Positions 6,781-12,882 of a DNA stretch of 12,882 nt are shown here, in pieces. The number at the start of each line of letters is the position of its first letter. Within the stretch, counting starts at the first letter, position 1. The position numbers and the translations under genes are program-made. This stretch comes from GCA-020344555 sp964548955 (GTDB lineage: Bacteria; Planctomycetota; Phycisphaerae; UBA1845), in NCBI GenBank assembly GCA_964548955.1, contig CAZJTP010000128.1, positions 1-12,882 on the forward strand. The letters are read 5' to 3'. The notes under the pieces are model-generated. The model worked only from the letters and a program-made list of their open reading frames with translations. It was not told the DNA's origin and ran no database searches.

Positions 6781-6828
6781 CCGGGTTGCTTGGCAAGGGT
6801 GTGGGGAACCTACGGGGTGCCAACCCGG
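6781..6828 (+). terminator. Hairpin just after zinc-ribbon gene
   Basis: CCGGGTTG (6781-6788) and CAACCCGG (6821-6828) form a perfect 8-base stem with a 32-base loop, one base after the stop codon of the zinc-ribbon gene. No T tract follows, so it may be an mRNA 3'-end stabiliser or weak terminator. Confidence 0.35.
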
Positions 6829-7099
6829 AGGTCATCCTGCCCACTGCCCTGCCGCCGTGACATGACCCACACCACGACATGTTTGGGTGACTCAGACACC
6901 ACCAATACAACAAGGCCGCAGAATTTCAGGCAAGGCTGTAACAAAAGCACCCCTGGCTCACCACTCGAAGAAATGTTGCGTTTTTGCTTGGCGCGCTACG
7001 TGGGGTGTCGCTATTATGGGGCATAATGTTCAAGGCCGATGGAGGGGGAGGTGTGCATCTCGACCTCGTGAGGGAAAAGCGGGCAGGTCCAACCGGTTT

Positions 7100-7140
7100 G
7101 GGGTAGCCGGAAAGTGCGAGGGAGAGAATGAGGCTACCCC
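7100..7140. repeat. Nine-base inverted repeat upstream of the REP array
   Basis: GGGGTAGCC (7100-7108) and GGCTACCCC (7132-7140) form a perfect stem with a 23-base loop. It lies nine bases before the palindromic array and, like those units, has GTAG on one arm and CTAC on the other. It may be a diverged relative of the array units. The stretch 6829-7099 shows no gene and no other clear structure apart from ATTAT/ATAAT at 7013-7027. Confidence 0.5.
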
Positions 7141-7148
7141 GCAAGCGC

Positions 7149-7367
7149 AGCAATGTAGGGCGTGCTCTGCACGCCGAAACCTGTGTCGGGCAAAGCCCGA
7201 CCTACCCTACTCTCGTCCACATCAAGCAATGTAGGGCGTGCTCTGCACACCGAAACCTGTGTCCACCTGTGTCGGGCAAAGCCCGACCTACCCTACTCTC
7301 GTCCGCATCAAGCAATGTAGGGCGTGCTCTGCACGCCGAAACCTGTGTCGGGCAAAGCCCGACTTAC
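7149..7367. repeat. BIME-like array of paired, inverted GTAG palindromes
   Basis: There are two full tandem units and one shorter: 7149-7224, 7225-7310 and 7311-7367. Each unit holds palindrome A (GTAG, then stem GGCGTGC, loop TCT, stem GCACGCC; 7155-7175, 7231-7251, 7317-7337). A spacer GAAACCTGT follows, and then palindrome B in inverted orientation (7185-7205, 7271-7291, 7347-7367). Read on the minus strand, B is GTAG, then GTCGGGC, TTT, GCCCGAC. The two palindromes are both 21 bases and both carry GTAG at their 5' foot. Units are joined by a 25-base linker (7206-7230, 7292-7316) with one difference. In unit 2 the spacer has a 10-base duplication, and one stem base has changed (GCACACC). 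In unit 3 the CTAC foot has become TTAC. The layout is that of REP sequences paired into BIMEs. No RAYT transposase is in the window. Confidence 0.8.
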
Positions 7368-7448
7368 TCGGGGCTTCGCTGCGCGCTCGCGCCGCGAGGT
7401 CACGGCAATTGTTAGCGTATTCGTATCAAAGGCACGGGAGGCAAGGAG

Positions 7449-9635
7449 ATGAACACATTGCGGCAAGGGACAAGATCGGCATTCGTGTCTGCGCATCGTA
7501 GCGACGAAGGCAAATCTGGCAAGGGCTGGCCGAAGGCTCTGATCGTCTTGTGTGGGCTTAGTCTGCTACTCTTCTGCGCTGGGCGCGGGCAACCAGCGTA
7601 CGCTCAGACGTTCGAATGGGCGTCGAGCTTCGGCGGGCCAGGTAGCGACAGCGCAGCGGGCATTGCCGTAGACAATACAGGCCAGATATACATTACCGGG
7701 CGCTGGGAACAAGACAACGGCCGTTTTTTCCATGCCATCTACGCTCCTGACGGAACCCTGGGCTTGTACGACATCATCTCCGTGCCCGGCTCTGACGTCC
7801 GGGCCCAAGGCATCGCCGTCGACAGTGCCGGGAATCTCTATGAGACGGGAAGCTTCAGCCCGGAGGCGGGCTTTCCGCCCTACGACCTGATGAGCAGCGC
7901 CGGGGGGTACGATGTCTTCGTCGTCAAGCACGGGCCCGATCTTTGGGCGGATTGGGCAAAGTCTGCGGGCGGTGGTACCGACGATGCCGCGCGGTCGATC
8001 GCCGTGGATGGGTCCGGCAACAGTTACGTTGCAGGCCTTTTCTACAGCGACACCGCAACGTTCGGATCGCTTCCATCGCTGACGAGCGAGGGGGGATTCG
8101 ATGTTTTCGTGGCCAAGTACGACAGCGCGGGCAACGAAGTGTGGGCCACATCGGCCGGCGGTTCGGACACTGATTCGGGCAATGACATCGCCGTCGACGG
8201 GTCCGGCAACATCTACGTGACGGGCGAGTTCTCGGGCACGGCCACGTTCGGAACTCGTCCACCACTGACCAGCGCCGCGTACAGCGACATCTTCGTTGCC
8301 AAGTACGACAGCGCGGGCACTGTCTTGTGGGCGGAGTCGGCCGGCGGTGACAGTCACGATTATGCGCGCGGCATCGCTGTGGACGGGGTCGGCAACAGCT
8401 ACGTGACGGGCAAGTTCTACGGCACGGCCACGTTCGGAACTCGTCCACCACTGACGAGCGGTCCGCACAGCAGCATGTTCGTTGCCACGTACAACAGCGC
8501 GGGCACTGTCCTGTGGGCGAAATCGGCCGGCGATTCCGGTTGGTCTTCGGGCTTCGGCATCGCTGTGGACGGGTTCGGCAATAGCTACGTGACGGGCAGG
8601 TTCGAGGGCACGGCAACGTTCGGATCGCTTGCGCCGCTGACGAGCGAGGGGGGTCAAGACGTTTTCGTTGCCAAGTACGACAGCGCGGGCAACGAAGTCT
8701 GGGCCACATCGGCCGGCGGTTCGGGCTTTGATGATTCGGGCAATGACATCGCCGTCGACGGGTCCGGCAACATCTACGTGACGGGCCGCATCGGTAGTTT
8801 GATGATGGACGGCACCACCGCAACGTTCGGACCCCATACACTCACCATCGCGGGGGGAACCGACGCTTTTGTGGCGAAGCTCACCGACGTGCCGACGCCT
8901 CCTGGATGCGGCGATAACGTAGTCAACCAACCAAGCGAAGAGTGCGACGGTACGGACGATAGTGCCTGTCCAGGGTCATGCCTCCCGGATTGCACGTGCC
9001 CGGGCGCCGTGTGTTCCCCCGATGCTGACGGTGACGGCATCCAGGATGGCGTGGACGTGTTCCCAAGCACGTACTCCAGCTCGTTCCAGGACAACACCAC
9101 GGTTCCGCCGACGAACGGAGGCATACAAACCCGCGGGGATCAGATCCTTTGCGTCTCGGACGCGCCGTCGCCGCTGGGAGTATACGTCGAGTCGCTCAGT
9201 GGCGGGTTGAACCCGGCCACTGTTTTCACGACCTGCCCTTCGGAGGGAATGCGCACCAGGAGTGTGTACAGCGGCACTCGCGTAGAACTCCACTGTGGTA
9301 GCAGTGTCACCGCCGAGACATTGACAGGTGAGGTCGAGGTGGATTTGCTAAGAGACGCCGCCTCGGCGGCCACCCTCACGCTTGCCGCGGGTAACTCAGT
9401 TACGTTTGATGGAGAGACGCTCGAGGTCACCGCCCCGGGCTCGAATAATACCACACTGATCCTGGTAACCGGTCCCGGTGAGCAGCAGACGCTGCCGCCT
9501 GGGGGCAGTACGACGCTCCCTCCCCCGTCGGCGATCCCGGCGGTCTCGACTTGGGGCTTGGTTGCCCTCACGTTACTGCTGCTTGCCGGTGCGAAGATTT
9601 ACTTCGCCCGGCGTCGGGTGGCGCGTTCGCTGTAG
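7449..9635 (+). CDS. Exported SBBP beta-propeller protein with IPTL-type C-terminal anchor
   Basis: The 728-residue protein starts at ATG 7449, with GGGAGG (7436-7441) seven bases upstream. Residues 29-52 are the signal core, ending QPAYAQ. Seven SBBP repeats follow, with the core [GDS]-IAVD-x-x-G-N-x-Y-x-TG beginning near residues 71, 121, 183, 246, 308, 370 and 433. The spacing is about 62 residues, enough for one seven-bladed propeller. Next comes a Cys-rich segment starting C487-G-D-N (CGDNVVNQPSEECDG), a calcium-binding repeat DADGDGIQDGVD at 525, and a beta-rich region of about 150 residues. The C-terminus (696-728) is IPAVSTWGLVALTLLLLAG followed by a basic tail, which matches the IPTL-CTERM pattern of a sorting signal removed during surface display. 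The protein is probably anchored or released at the cell surface, with unknown ligand. Blades are nearly identical in DNA sequence, implying recent expansion. Confidence 0.9.
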   Translation: MNTLRQGTRSAFVSAHRSDEGKSGKGWPKALIVLCGLSLLLFCAGRGQPAYAQTFEWASSFGGPGSDSAAGIAVDNTGQIYITGRWEQDNGRFFHAIYAPDGTLGLYDIISVPGSDVRAQGIAVDSAGNLYETGSFSPEAGFPPYDLMSSAGGYDVFVVKHGPDLWADWAKSAGGGTDDAARSIAVDGSGNSYVAGLFYSDTATFGSLPSLTSEGGFDVFVAKYDSAGNEVWATSAGGSDTDSGNDIAVDGSGNIYVTGEFSGTATFGTRPPLTSAAYSDIFVAKYDSAGTVLWAESAGGDSHDYARGIAVDGVGNSYVTGKFYGTATFGTRPPLTSGPHSSMFVATYNSAGTVLWAKSAGDSGWSSGFGIAVDGFGNSYVTGRFEGTATFGSLAPLTSEGGQDVFVAKYDSAGNEVWATSAGGSGFDDSGNDIAVDGSGNIYVTGRIGSLMMDGTTATFGPHTLTIAGGTDAFVAKLTDVPTPPGCGDNVVNQPSEECDGTDDSACPGSCLPDCTCPGAVCSPDADGDGIQDGVDVFPSTYSSSFQDNTTVPPTNGGIQTRGDQILCVSDAPSPLGVYVESLSGGLNPATVFTTCPSEGMRTRSVYSGTRVELHCGSSVTAETLTGEVEVDLLRDAASAATLTLAAGNSVTFDGETLEVTAPGSNNTTLILVTGPGEQQTLPPGGSTTLPPPSAIPAVSTWGLVALTLLLLAGAKIYFARRRVARSL
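8055..8225 (+). repeat. Long direct repeat, copy 1, inside propeller gene
   Basis: These 171 bases match copy 2 at 8613-8786 almost exactly, starting GCAACGTTCGGATCGCTT and ending CATCTACGTGACGGGC. The differences are a few substitutions and one extra codon. Copies are three blades apart (558-561 bases). Confidence 0.75.
8613..8786 (+). repeat. Long direct repeat, copy 2, inside propeller gene
   Basis: This is the second copy of the element at 8055-8225, 174 bases long. A further exact 36-base repeat, beginning GGCACGGCCACGTTCGGAAC, occurs at 8235-8270 and 8421-8456, exactly 186 bases (62 codons) apart. Confidence 0.75.
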
Positions 9636-9667
9636 CGCTACCCCTTGTAGGTGGCGAATGTGGGAAG

Positions 9668-9685
9668 CGGCGCAGCCGTGCGCCG
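9668..9685. terminator. Hairpin between convergent genes
   Basis: CGGCGCA (9668-9674), loop GCCG and TGCGCCG (9679-9685) form a tight 7-base stem with a four-base loop. It lies in the 65-base gap between two converging stop codons. There is no T tract on either strand, so only its position and compactness support a terminator role for both genes. Confidence 0.4.
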
Positions 9686-9700
9686 GGGACATTCTGTTGC

Positions 9701-10876
9701 TCAAGCGGATTCCGCTTCAGCCAGCGAATTGAGGACATCGACCAGCCACTGGCCCTCTTCTTGAGTCAAGCCGCGGCCGAACGTAAAGGATAGCCCGTGG
9801 TGGAACGCAAGAATTGAGTGACTGCTCCGCGTCACGTACCTTCCAAAGCCCGAGGGTGGGTCGCCAACGAGGAACGCCATCTCCAACTGGTCAAATCGAA
9901 TGCACCGTCTTGTACAGCGCCACGGAAGTCGGCGCTCCACGATGAATGTCTGCGATGATAATATCACCTGCTCCCTTGCTCTGGCCGTCCATAAGGCACG
10001 ACCGATGAAAAATGCCATGGGGAGTGCCAACAGTGCGGCAAGGATTCCGAACGCGGGCCACATGAACGGATCGCCTTGCGCCAGACCGGCCAATGGAAAG
10101 GCGAGGATGAACGGGGCGCACAGGGGCATGAGACACGCTGCAAGGATATCGCGATGCTGAGAGACACCGAAACCGTCACAAGGCAATACCAGTTGCGTGC
10201 TGTGATCGTGCCTCAACAACGTGATCCGACAGCCCTCCGGCATCCCTGGTATTCTGAGTCGTTTGCCGTTGCCACCGGACCGGATTGCTGGAGCCTCGGC
10301 GACGGAACGTTCGATACCCGTTTCGCTACCGACGCTTCGATAGCTGATCTTCAAGCCCAGGAAGCCGGCAATTCGCTCCGCCAACTCGACGGCCTTGTCC
10401 TGTCGCCGCGAATCCACCAGCTTGATCTCTCTGGTGCCAAGCTCGAGGTTGACCTCGTATTCGAGATGTGGCGCTCGATCTGCCAGGTCGACGTCAGCAT
10501 TGACAACGACTGCCTCGAGGCTGTCAAAAACCACCGTGCTCCTGGTCCAACGCAGGAGCACCTGGTACCATTCCACCACTCTTCCTCGGACACGATCAAG
10601 AGTGACACCATACCTGAAGCCCGTGTAGAAGGTGCCGAGTGCCAGAAAGACCACTCCGAAGATGATCCACACGAGAGATGACATTTGAACTGTCACGCCA
10701 AACCAGGCGATGCATGTCGGCGATTCGCCAGTCTCCGTTACTCCAAGAGCGACGTGTACCGCGCCCAGCGTGAGAAACGGCAGACCAGCCCAGTACCACC
10801 AGGCAGGCCTGTGTTTCAGAACGGCGCTGTCGCACTTGATCTCGAGCGACCAGCGCCAGCCGCGCGCCGCTAACAT
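9701..10876 (-). CDS. Four-helix membrane protein with two PH-like halves, unknown function
   Basis: This 391-residue protein has no recognised family. Membrane segments are near residues 27-47, 66-86, 244-267 and 272-293. After each pair comes a beta-rich soluble region of about 90 residues ending in an amphipathic helix. The first is 88-178 (RYGVTLDRVRGRVVEWY ... AVELAERIAGFLGLKI) and the second 303-391 (ILSSQTFIVERRLPW ... EEGQWLVDVLNSLAEAE). This suggests a doubled unit of two helices plus a bacterial PH-like domain, a layout known in other bacterial membrane proteins. The PH-like call is inference from pattern only. The N-terminus has no signal peptide. Start ATG 10876 has only GAGA upstream. 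It is the last gene of the minus-strand group, 98 bases after the propeller gene, and may be cotranscribed with it. Confidence 0.75.
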   Translation of the reverse strand: MLAARGWRWSLEIKCDSAVLKHRPAWWYWAGLPFLTLGAVHVALGVTETGESPTCIAWFGVTVQMSSLVWIIFGVVFLALGTFYTGFRYGVTLDRVRGRVVEWYQVLLRWTRSTVVFDSLEAVVVNADVDLADRAPHLEYEVNLELGTREIKLVDSRRQDKAVELAERIAGFLGLKISYRSVGSETGIERSVAEAPAIRSGGNGKRLRIPGMPEGCRITLLRHDHSTQLVLPCDGFGVSQHRDILAACLMPLCAPFILAFPLAGLAQGDPFMWPAFGILAALLALPMAFFIGRALWTARAREQVILSSQTFIVERRLPWRCTRRCIRFDQLEMAFLVGDPPSGFGRYVTRSSHSILAFHHGLSFTFGRGLTQEEGQWLVDVLNSLAEAESA

Positions 10877-10879
10877 GAC

Positions 10880-10915
10880 GTTCTCACGTCGTAGGCTGGG
10901 GAATCGCTTGAGAAC
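10880..10915 (-). promoter_or_regulatory. Hairpin covering the start region of the membrane-protein gene
   Basis: On the minus strand, GTTCTCA (10915-10909) pairs perfectly with TGAGAAC (10886-10880), with a 22-base loop, ending three bases before ATG 10876. The second arm contains GAGA, the only ribosome-binding-like bases, so the fold could hide the start. The rest of the 98-base gap shows nothing clear. Confidence 0.3.
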
Positions 10916-10974
10916 TCAGCTCTGTACATGACATCTTTCCCCACCCGGAGCAGCTCTCCTGGTGTCGGACCGTC

Positions 10975-12225
10975 TCACAGAGCAACTGCGCCGATGTACT
11001 CTTTACGCTGCCCAAACCATCCTGCCGTCCACCCCCAGCAGATCAGGCGATTCCGTCCCGCGTGGTATCTGAAGCCAAAGCAGCGGTACTGATCCTTCGC
11101 AATGATCCGAAGGCACTCCCCGGACGGACCCAGCACCACGATGCCCGGACCACCGTTCACGAAGACACGCCCATCGGGCGCCGGCTCAAGCCGACCGTCA
11201 AAAGCGCTTCCCAGGCCCGGCAAGTCAAACGGCTTGCTCTGGGCGAAGATCGAGCCCTCCCGATCAAACCAGGAGACAATCCCACCGCATCCCGAGCTGA
11301 CGACGTAACGCCCATCGAACAGAGGGTAGACCGGACCCGCACAACATCCTCTGCTGAAGACCTCGCACCATCTCAGGCTCCCGCCAAGAGTCAGGCAGGC
11401 AACGAAGTGCGGACCGATGGCGTTGCTCAGAAACATCAGCCCGCGGTCCTCGTCAACCGACAACCGCCACACCCTGGTCCACTCCTTCAGGGCCTCTGTC
11501 CCGACCTTGTGGGGCACGATGCGGTTGGCATCCACACGGCACGGCATGAGCTGTTTACCCATGTCATCAATTGAAGACAATTGATACGTTTCGAGAACGG
11601 GGATGCCGGTCAGTCTCTCGTAGGCCTCGGCGGCTTCGGCCAGCGCTGTGAATGGCACTTCTGCCAGAACCTCAGTATGACCGGCATAATCGCAGACGAG
11701 GATCTCGTCGCCATCTGTCCAGTACAGATGCTCTGAAACGCACACCGGGTCACCGCGCGGGCTCTTCTTGTCCCAGGGGAACCGGGCCTGAATGTTTAGG
11801 TTCGCGTCCAGGATCGTGGCCTGTTCTAGGCTGACAAATACGATGGGCGGGCCGCCTGTCGAGACCAGCGTGCCCAGGTTCGTGATGCGCTTGTTGTCCT
11901 TCATCAAGTGGCCGGTCGGGGCGACTTTGAACAACGATCCGTTCGGCTGCATTCCAATGAGCGTGCCGTCGGGGAGAATGCCCAATGCCCGTAATCTGGG
12001 CCGCGACCAGCGCTTGTTGCCGTCAAGGTCATAACAGAGCAGGCGGCATCCTCGGCGTCCCTCGGCATTCCGGACACTGTGGCGCCGACTATCCTTGACA
12101 CAGAGACCGACATAGACCCGGCCGTTGGGCGACACAAAGACGTTCTCCATGGATCCTCTTGGAATCAGCCTGTGCCAGTCCATGTCAGACATCGAATCGC
12201 AGCCTCGAGCCACACACGTATCCAT
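10975..12225 (-). CDS. Cytoplasmic quinoprotein/PQQ-like beta-propeller protein
   Basis: The protein has 416 residues from ATG 12225, chosen because AGGAG lies eight bases upstream. A GTG at 12243 directly after the preceding stop would add six residues and destroy that spacing. There is no signal peptide or membrane segment. The sequence is a chain of short beta-strand repeats with WD/PQQ-like turns: VFVSPNGRVYVGLCV, CYDLDGNKRWSRPR, GILPDGTLIGMQPNGSLF, LTLGGSLRWCEVF, SWFDREGSIFAQS, PAPDGRVFVNGGPGIVVL. About six or seven blades fit. Bacterial proteins like this serve as binding platforms; no PQQ-binding or catalytic residues were recognised. It follows the AAA+ ATPase gene by 18 bases and is probably translated with it, which suggests a joint role, for example substrate recognition for the ATPase. 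That role is inference. It contains many cysteines for a cytoplasmic protein. Confidence 0.72.
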   Translation of the reverse strand: MDTCVARGCDSMSDMDWHRLIPRGSMENVFVSPNGRVYVGLCVKDSRRHSVRNAEGRRGCRLLCYDLDGNKRWSRPRLRALGILPDGTLIGMQPNGSLFKVAPTGHLMKDNKRITNLGTLVSTGGPPIVFVSLEQATILDANLNIQARFPWDKKSPRGDPVCVSEHLYWTDGDEILVCDYAGHTEVLAEVPFTALAEAAEAYERLTGIPVLETYQLSSIDDMGKQLMPCRVDANRIVPHKVGTEALKEWTRVWRLSVDEDRGLMFLSNAIGPHFVACLTLGGSLRWCEVFSRGCCAGPVYPLFDGRYVVSSGCGGIVSWFDREGSIFAQSKPFDLPGLGSAFDGRLEPAPDGRVFVNGGPGIVVLGPSGECLRIIAKDQYRCFGFRYHAGRNRLICWGWTAGWFGQRKEYIGAVAL

Positions 12226-12233
12226 CCTCCCTT

Positions 12234-12238
12234 CTCCT
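12234..12238 (-). promoter_or_regulatory. Ribosome binding site deciding the propeller-gene start
   Basis: AGGAG on the minus strand lies eight bases before ATG 12225, inside the 18-base gap after the ATPase stop codon. It favours ATG 12225 over the GTG at 12243. Confidence 0.6.
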
Positions 12239-12243
12239 CCCAC

Positions 12244-12882
12244 CTACTTCGGGCTTGGCGGTGGCACCTCGCTTGGTACGCCCAGAAGGCTTCGGGTTAG
12301 CTTGCTGCCTTGAAACAGAAGCTCATGCAGGCCATCCTCAATATGACGGTCTTGCACGGTAAGCTCACCGCCCTCATCCGCGGCGATCAACGCGGCTTTG
12401 CGGAGCAGCTCCCGAATGAAGGCCGGACTGACGCCTTCCGTTCGCTCGACAAAGCGATCGAAAGCCGAAACTTGCAGCTTCAATCCTTGGCCGTACAACT
12501 TGAAAAGGCGCTTGCGACACTGGGCGTCGGGTAAAGGCAGCTCAATCGCCAGATCGATTCGTCCCGGCCGGGAGGCAAGAGCTGGCTCCAGGACATCCGG
12601 CCTATTGGTGGTAAGCAGGAAGAGAACGTCGGCCTCGTCCGGGGTAGCATCCATCTGGTTGAGCAGCTCGAACAGCAACGGATTCCAGCCGTAATCCCGG
12701 CGTGTCCGCTCCTCTGCAATCAGATCGACGTCTTCCAGCAGAATCGTCGATGGCTGAAGCAGCTTGGCCATTTCGCACGCCTTGGCAATCGCTCCGGTCT
12801 CGCGGCCGACCAGGTTCACTACCGTTCGATCACGCATCCTGACATATGTCCCACCGCGCCGGGGTGTTAGCTTGGGGCTCTG
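12244..12882 (-). CDS. AAA+ ATPase, C-terminal 212 residues (5' end outside window)
   Basis: The frame is open to the window edge; the ATG at 12837 lies within the ATPase domain, so it is not the start. Visible numbering begins at base 12882. Walker B is ILLEDVD at residues 47-53 (12724-12744), with the acidic pair in an E-D-V-D form. The central arginine/glutamate-rich stretch RTRRDYGWNPLLFELLNQMD follows. Sensor 1 is TTNRPD (N93), and the arginine fingers are in ASRPGRID (R105, R108). Next come the lid helices (CRKRLFKLYGQG, GVSPAFIRELLRKAAL) and a proline-rich tail. This is the classic second region of homology of the FtsH/Cdc48 clade. There is no metalloprotease domain behind it, so it is an ATPase only. 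The Walker A motif and N-terminal domain should lie just beyond the edge. Expected role: a hexameric unfoldase or remodeller, probably acting with the downstream propeller protein. Confidence 0.87.
   Translation of the reverse strand, partial: QSPKLTPRRGGTYVRMRDRTVVNLVGRETGAIAKACEMAKLLQPSTILLEDVDLIAEERTRRDYGWNPLLFELLNQMDATPDEADVLFLLTTNRPDVLEPALASRPGRIDLAIELPLPDAQCRKRLFKLYGQGLKLQVSAFDRFVERTEGVSPAFIRELLRKAALIAADEGGELTVQDRHIEDGLHELLFQGSKLTRSLLGVPSEVPPPSPK

Noticed and set aside
6404..6913. 169-residue minus-strand frame over the zinc-ribbon gene
   Set aside because: The + strand frame has the CxxC...CxxCG ribbon and two membrane segments; the antisense frame has no recognisable feature.
7149..7367. 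CRISPR array
   Set aside because: Spacers between repeats are identical or nearly so, units are double palindromes, and there are only two and a half copies; no cas gene is present.
7128..7501. Overlapping + strand frames of 87-95 residues across the palindromic array
   Set aside because: Their repeated peptides (QCRACSA, AETCVGQSPT) simply translate the palindromic repeat units in different phases.
7924..8841. 305-residue Arg/Cys/Pro-rich frame on the minus strand
   Set aside because: Second shadow of the same blade repeats; composition is unlike a folded protein.
7566..8930. 454-residue frame on the minus strand, opposite the SBBP propeller gene
   Set aside because: It is a shadow produced by repeated GC-rich codons. 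The + strand has clear SBBP repeats, signal peptide, ribosome binding site and anchor; the antisense product is an Arg/His-rich repeat with no domain.
11062..11574. 170-residue + strand frame opposite the cytoplasmic propeller gene
   Set aside because: Low-complexity, polar composition and no ribosome binding site; the minus-strand propeller pattern is continuous through this region.

Overview
The window most likely comes from a member of the Planctomycetota, probably from the Phycisphaerae side. This is inferred from family content, not from a marker gene. The content includes secreted proteins with paired dockerin-like calcium loops, tail-fibre-like proteins with GxVGIGT repeats, a DUF2330 protein, the C-terminal part of a formylglycine-generating-enzyme (SUMF1) type domain, and an SBBP propeller protein ending in an IPTL-type sorting signal. 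The DNA is GC-rich. No rRNA, tRNA, CRISPR array, transposase or phage integration gene was seen.

Positions 1-2485 (+) hold three cell-surface genes in a row: the C-terminal part of a tail-fibre-like protein cut by the window edge, a small secreted dockerin-like protein starting one base after it, and a second tail-fibre-like protein. A good intrinsic terminator candidate (2619-2674) closes the group. Positions 2820-3711 are decayed: a SUMF1-type gene without its N-terminal half, about 160 bases of unassignable sequence, and a short relic of a DUF4123 (type VI secretion adaptor) gene overlapping the end of the DUF2330 gene (3657-4823, -). After a poorly coding stretch (4845-5365) comes a TSUP/TauE-SafE permease (5366-6154, -). 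Divergent from it is a small membrane protein with a zinc ribbon (6510-6779, +), whose best ATG start is followed directly by a TAG codon.

Positions 6780-7448 contain no gene but are rich in hairpins. The main element is an array of two and a half units, each with two inverted 21-base palindromes that both carry GTAG at their 5' base. This is the layout of REP/BIME elements mobilised by RAYT proteins. Next is a 728-residue exported protein (7449-9635, +) with seven SBBP propeller repeats of about 62 residues, a Cys-rich segment, a calcium-binding repeat and the IPTL-like C-terminal anchor.

The rest (9701-12882) is on the minus strand and looks like one transcription unit: an AAA+ ATPase (5' end outside the window), a cytoplasmic PQQ/quinoprotein-like propeller protein 18 bases after its stop, and a four-helix membrane protein that appears internally duplicated. 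No complete, clearly new defence or metabolic system is visible. The best leads are the BIME-like array, the AAA+/propeller/membrane gene set and the evidence for gene decay around the DUF4123 and SUMF1 fragments.
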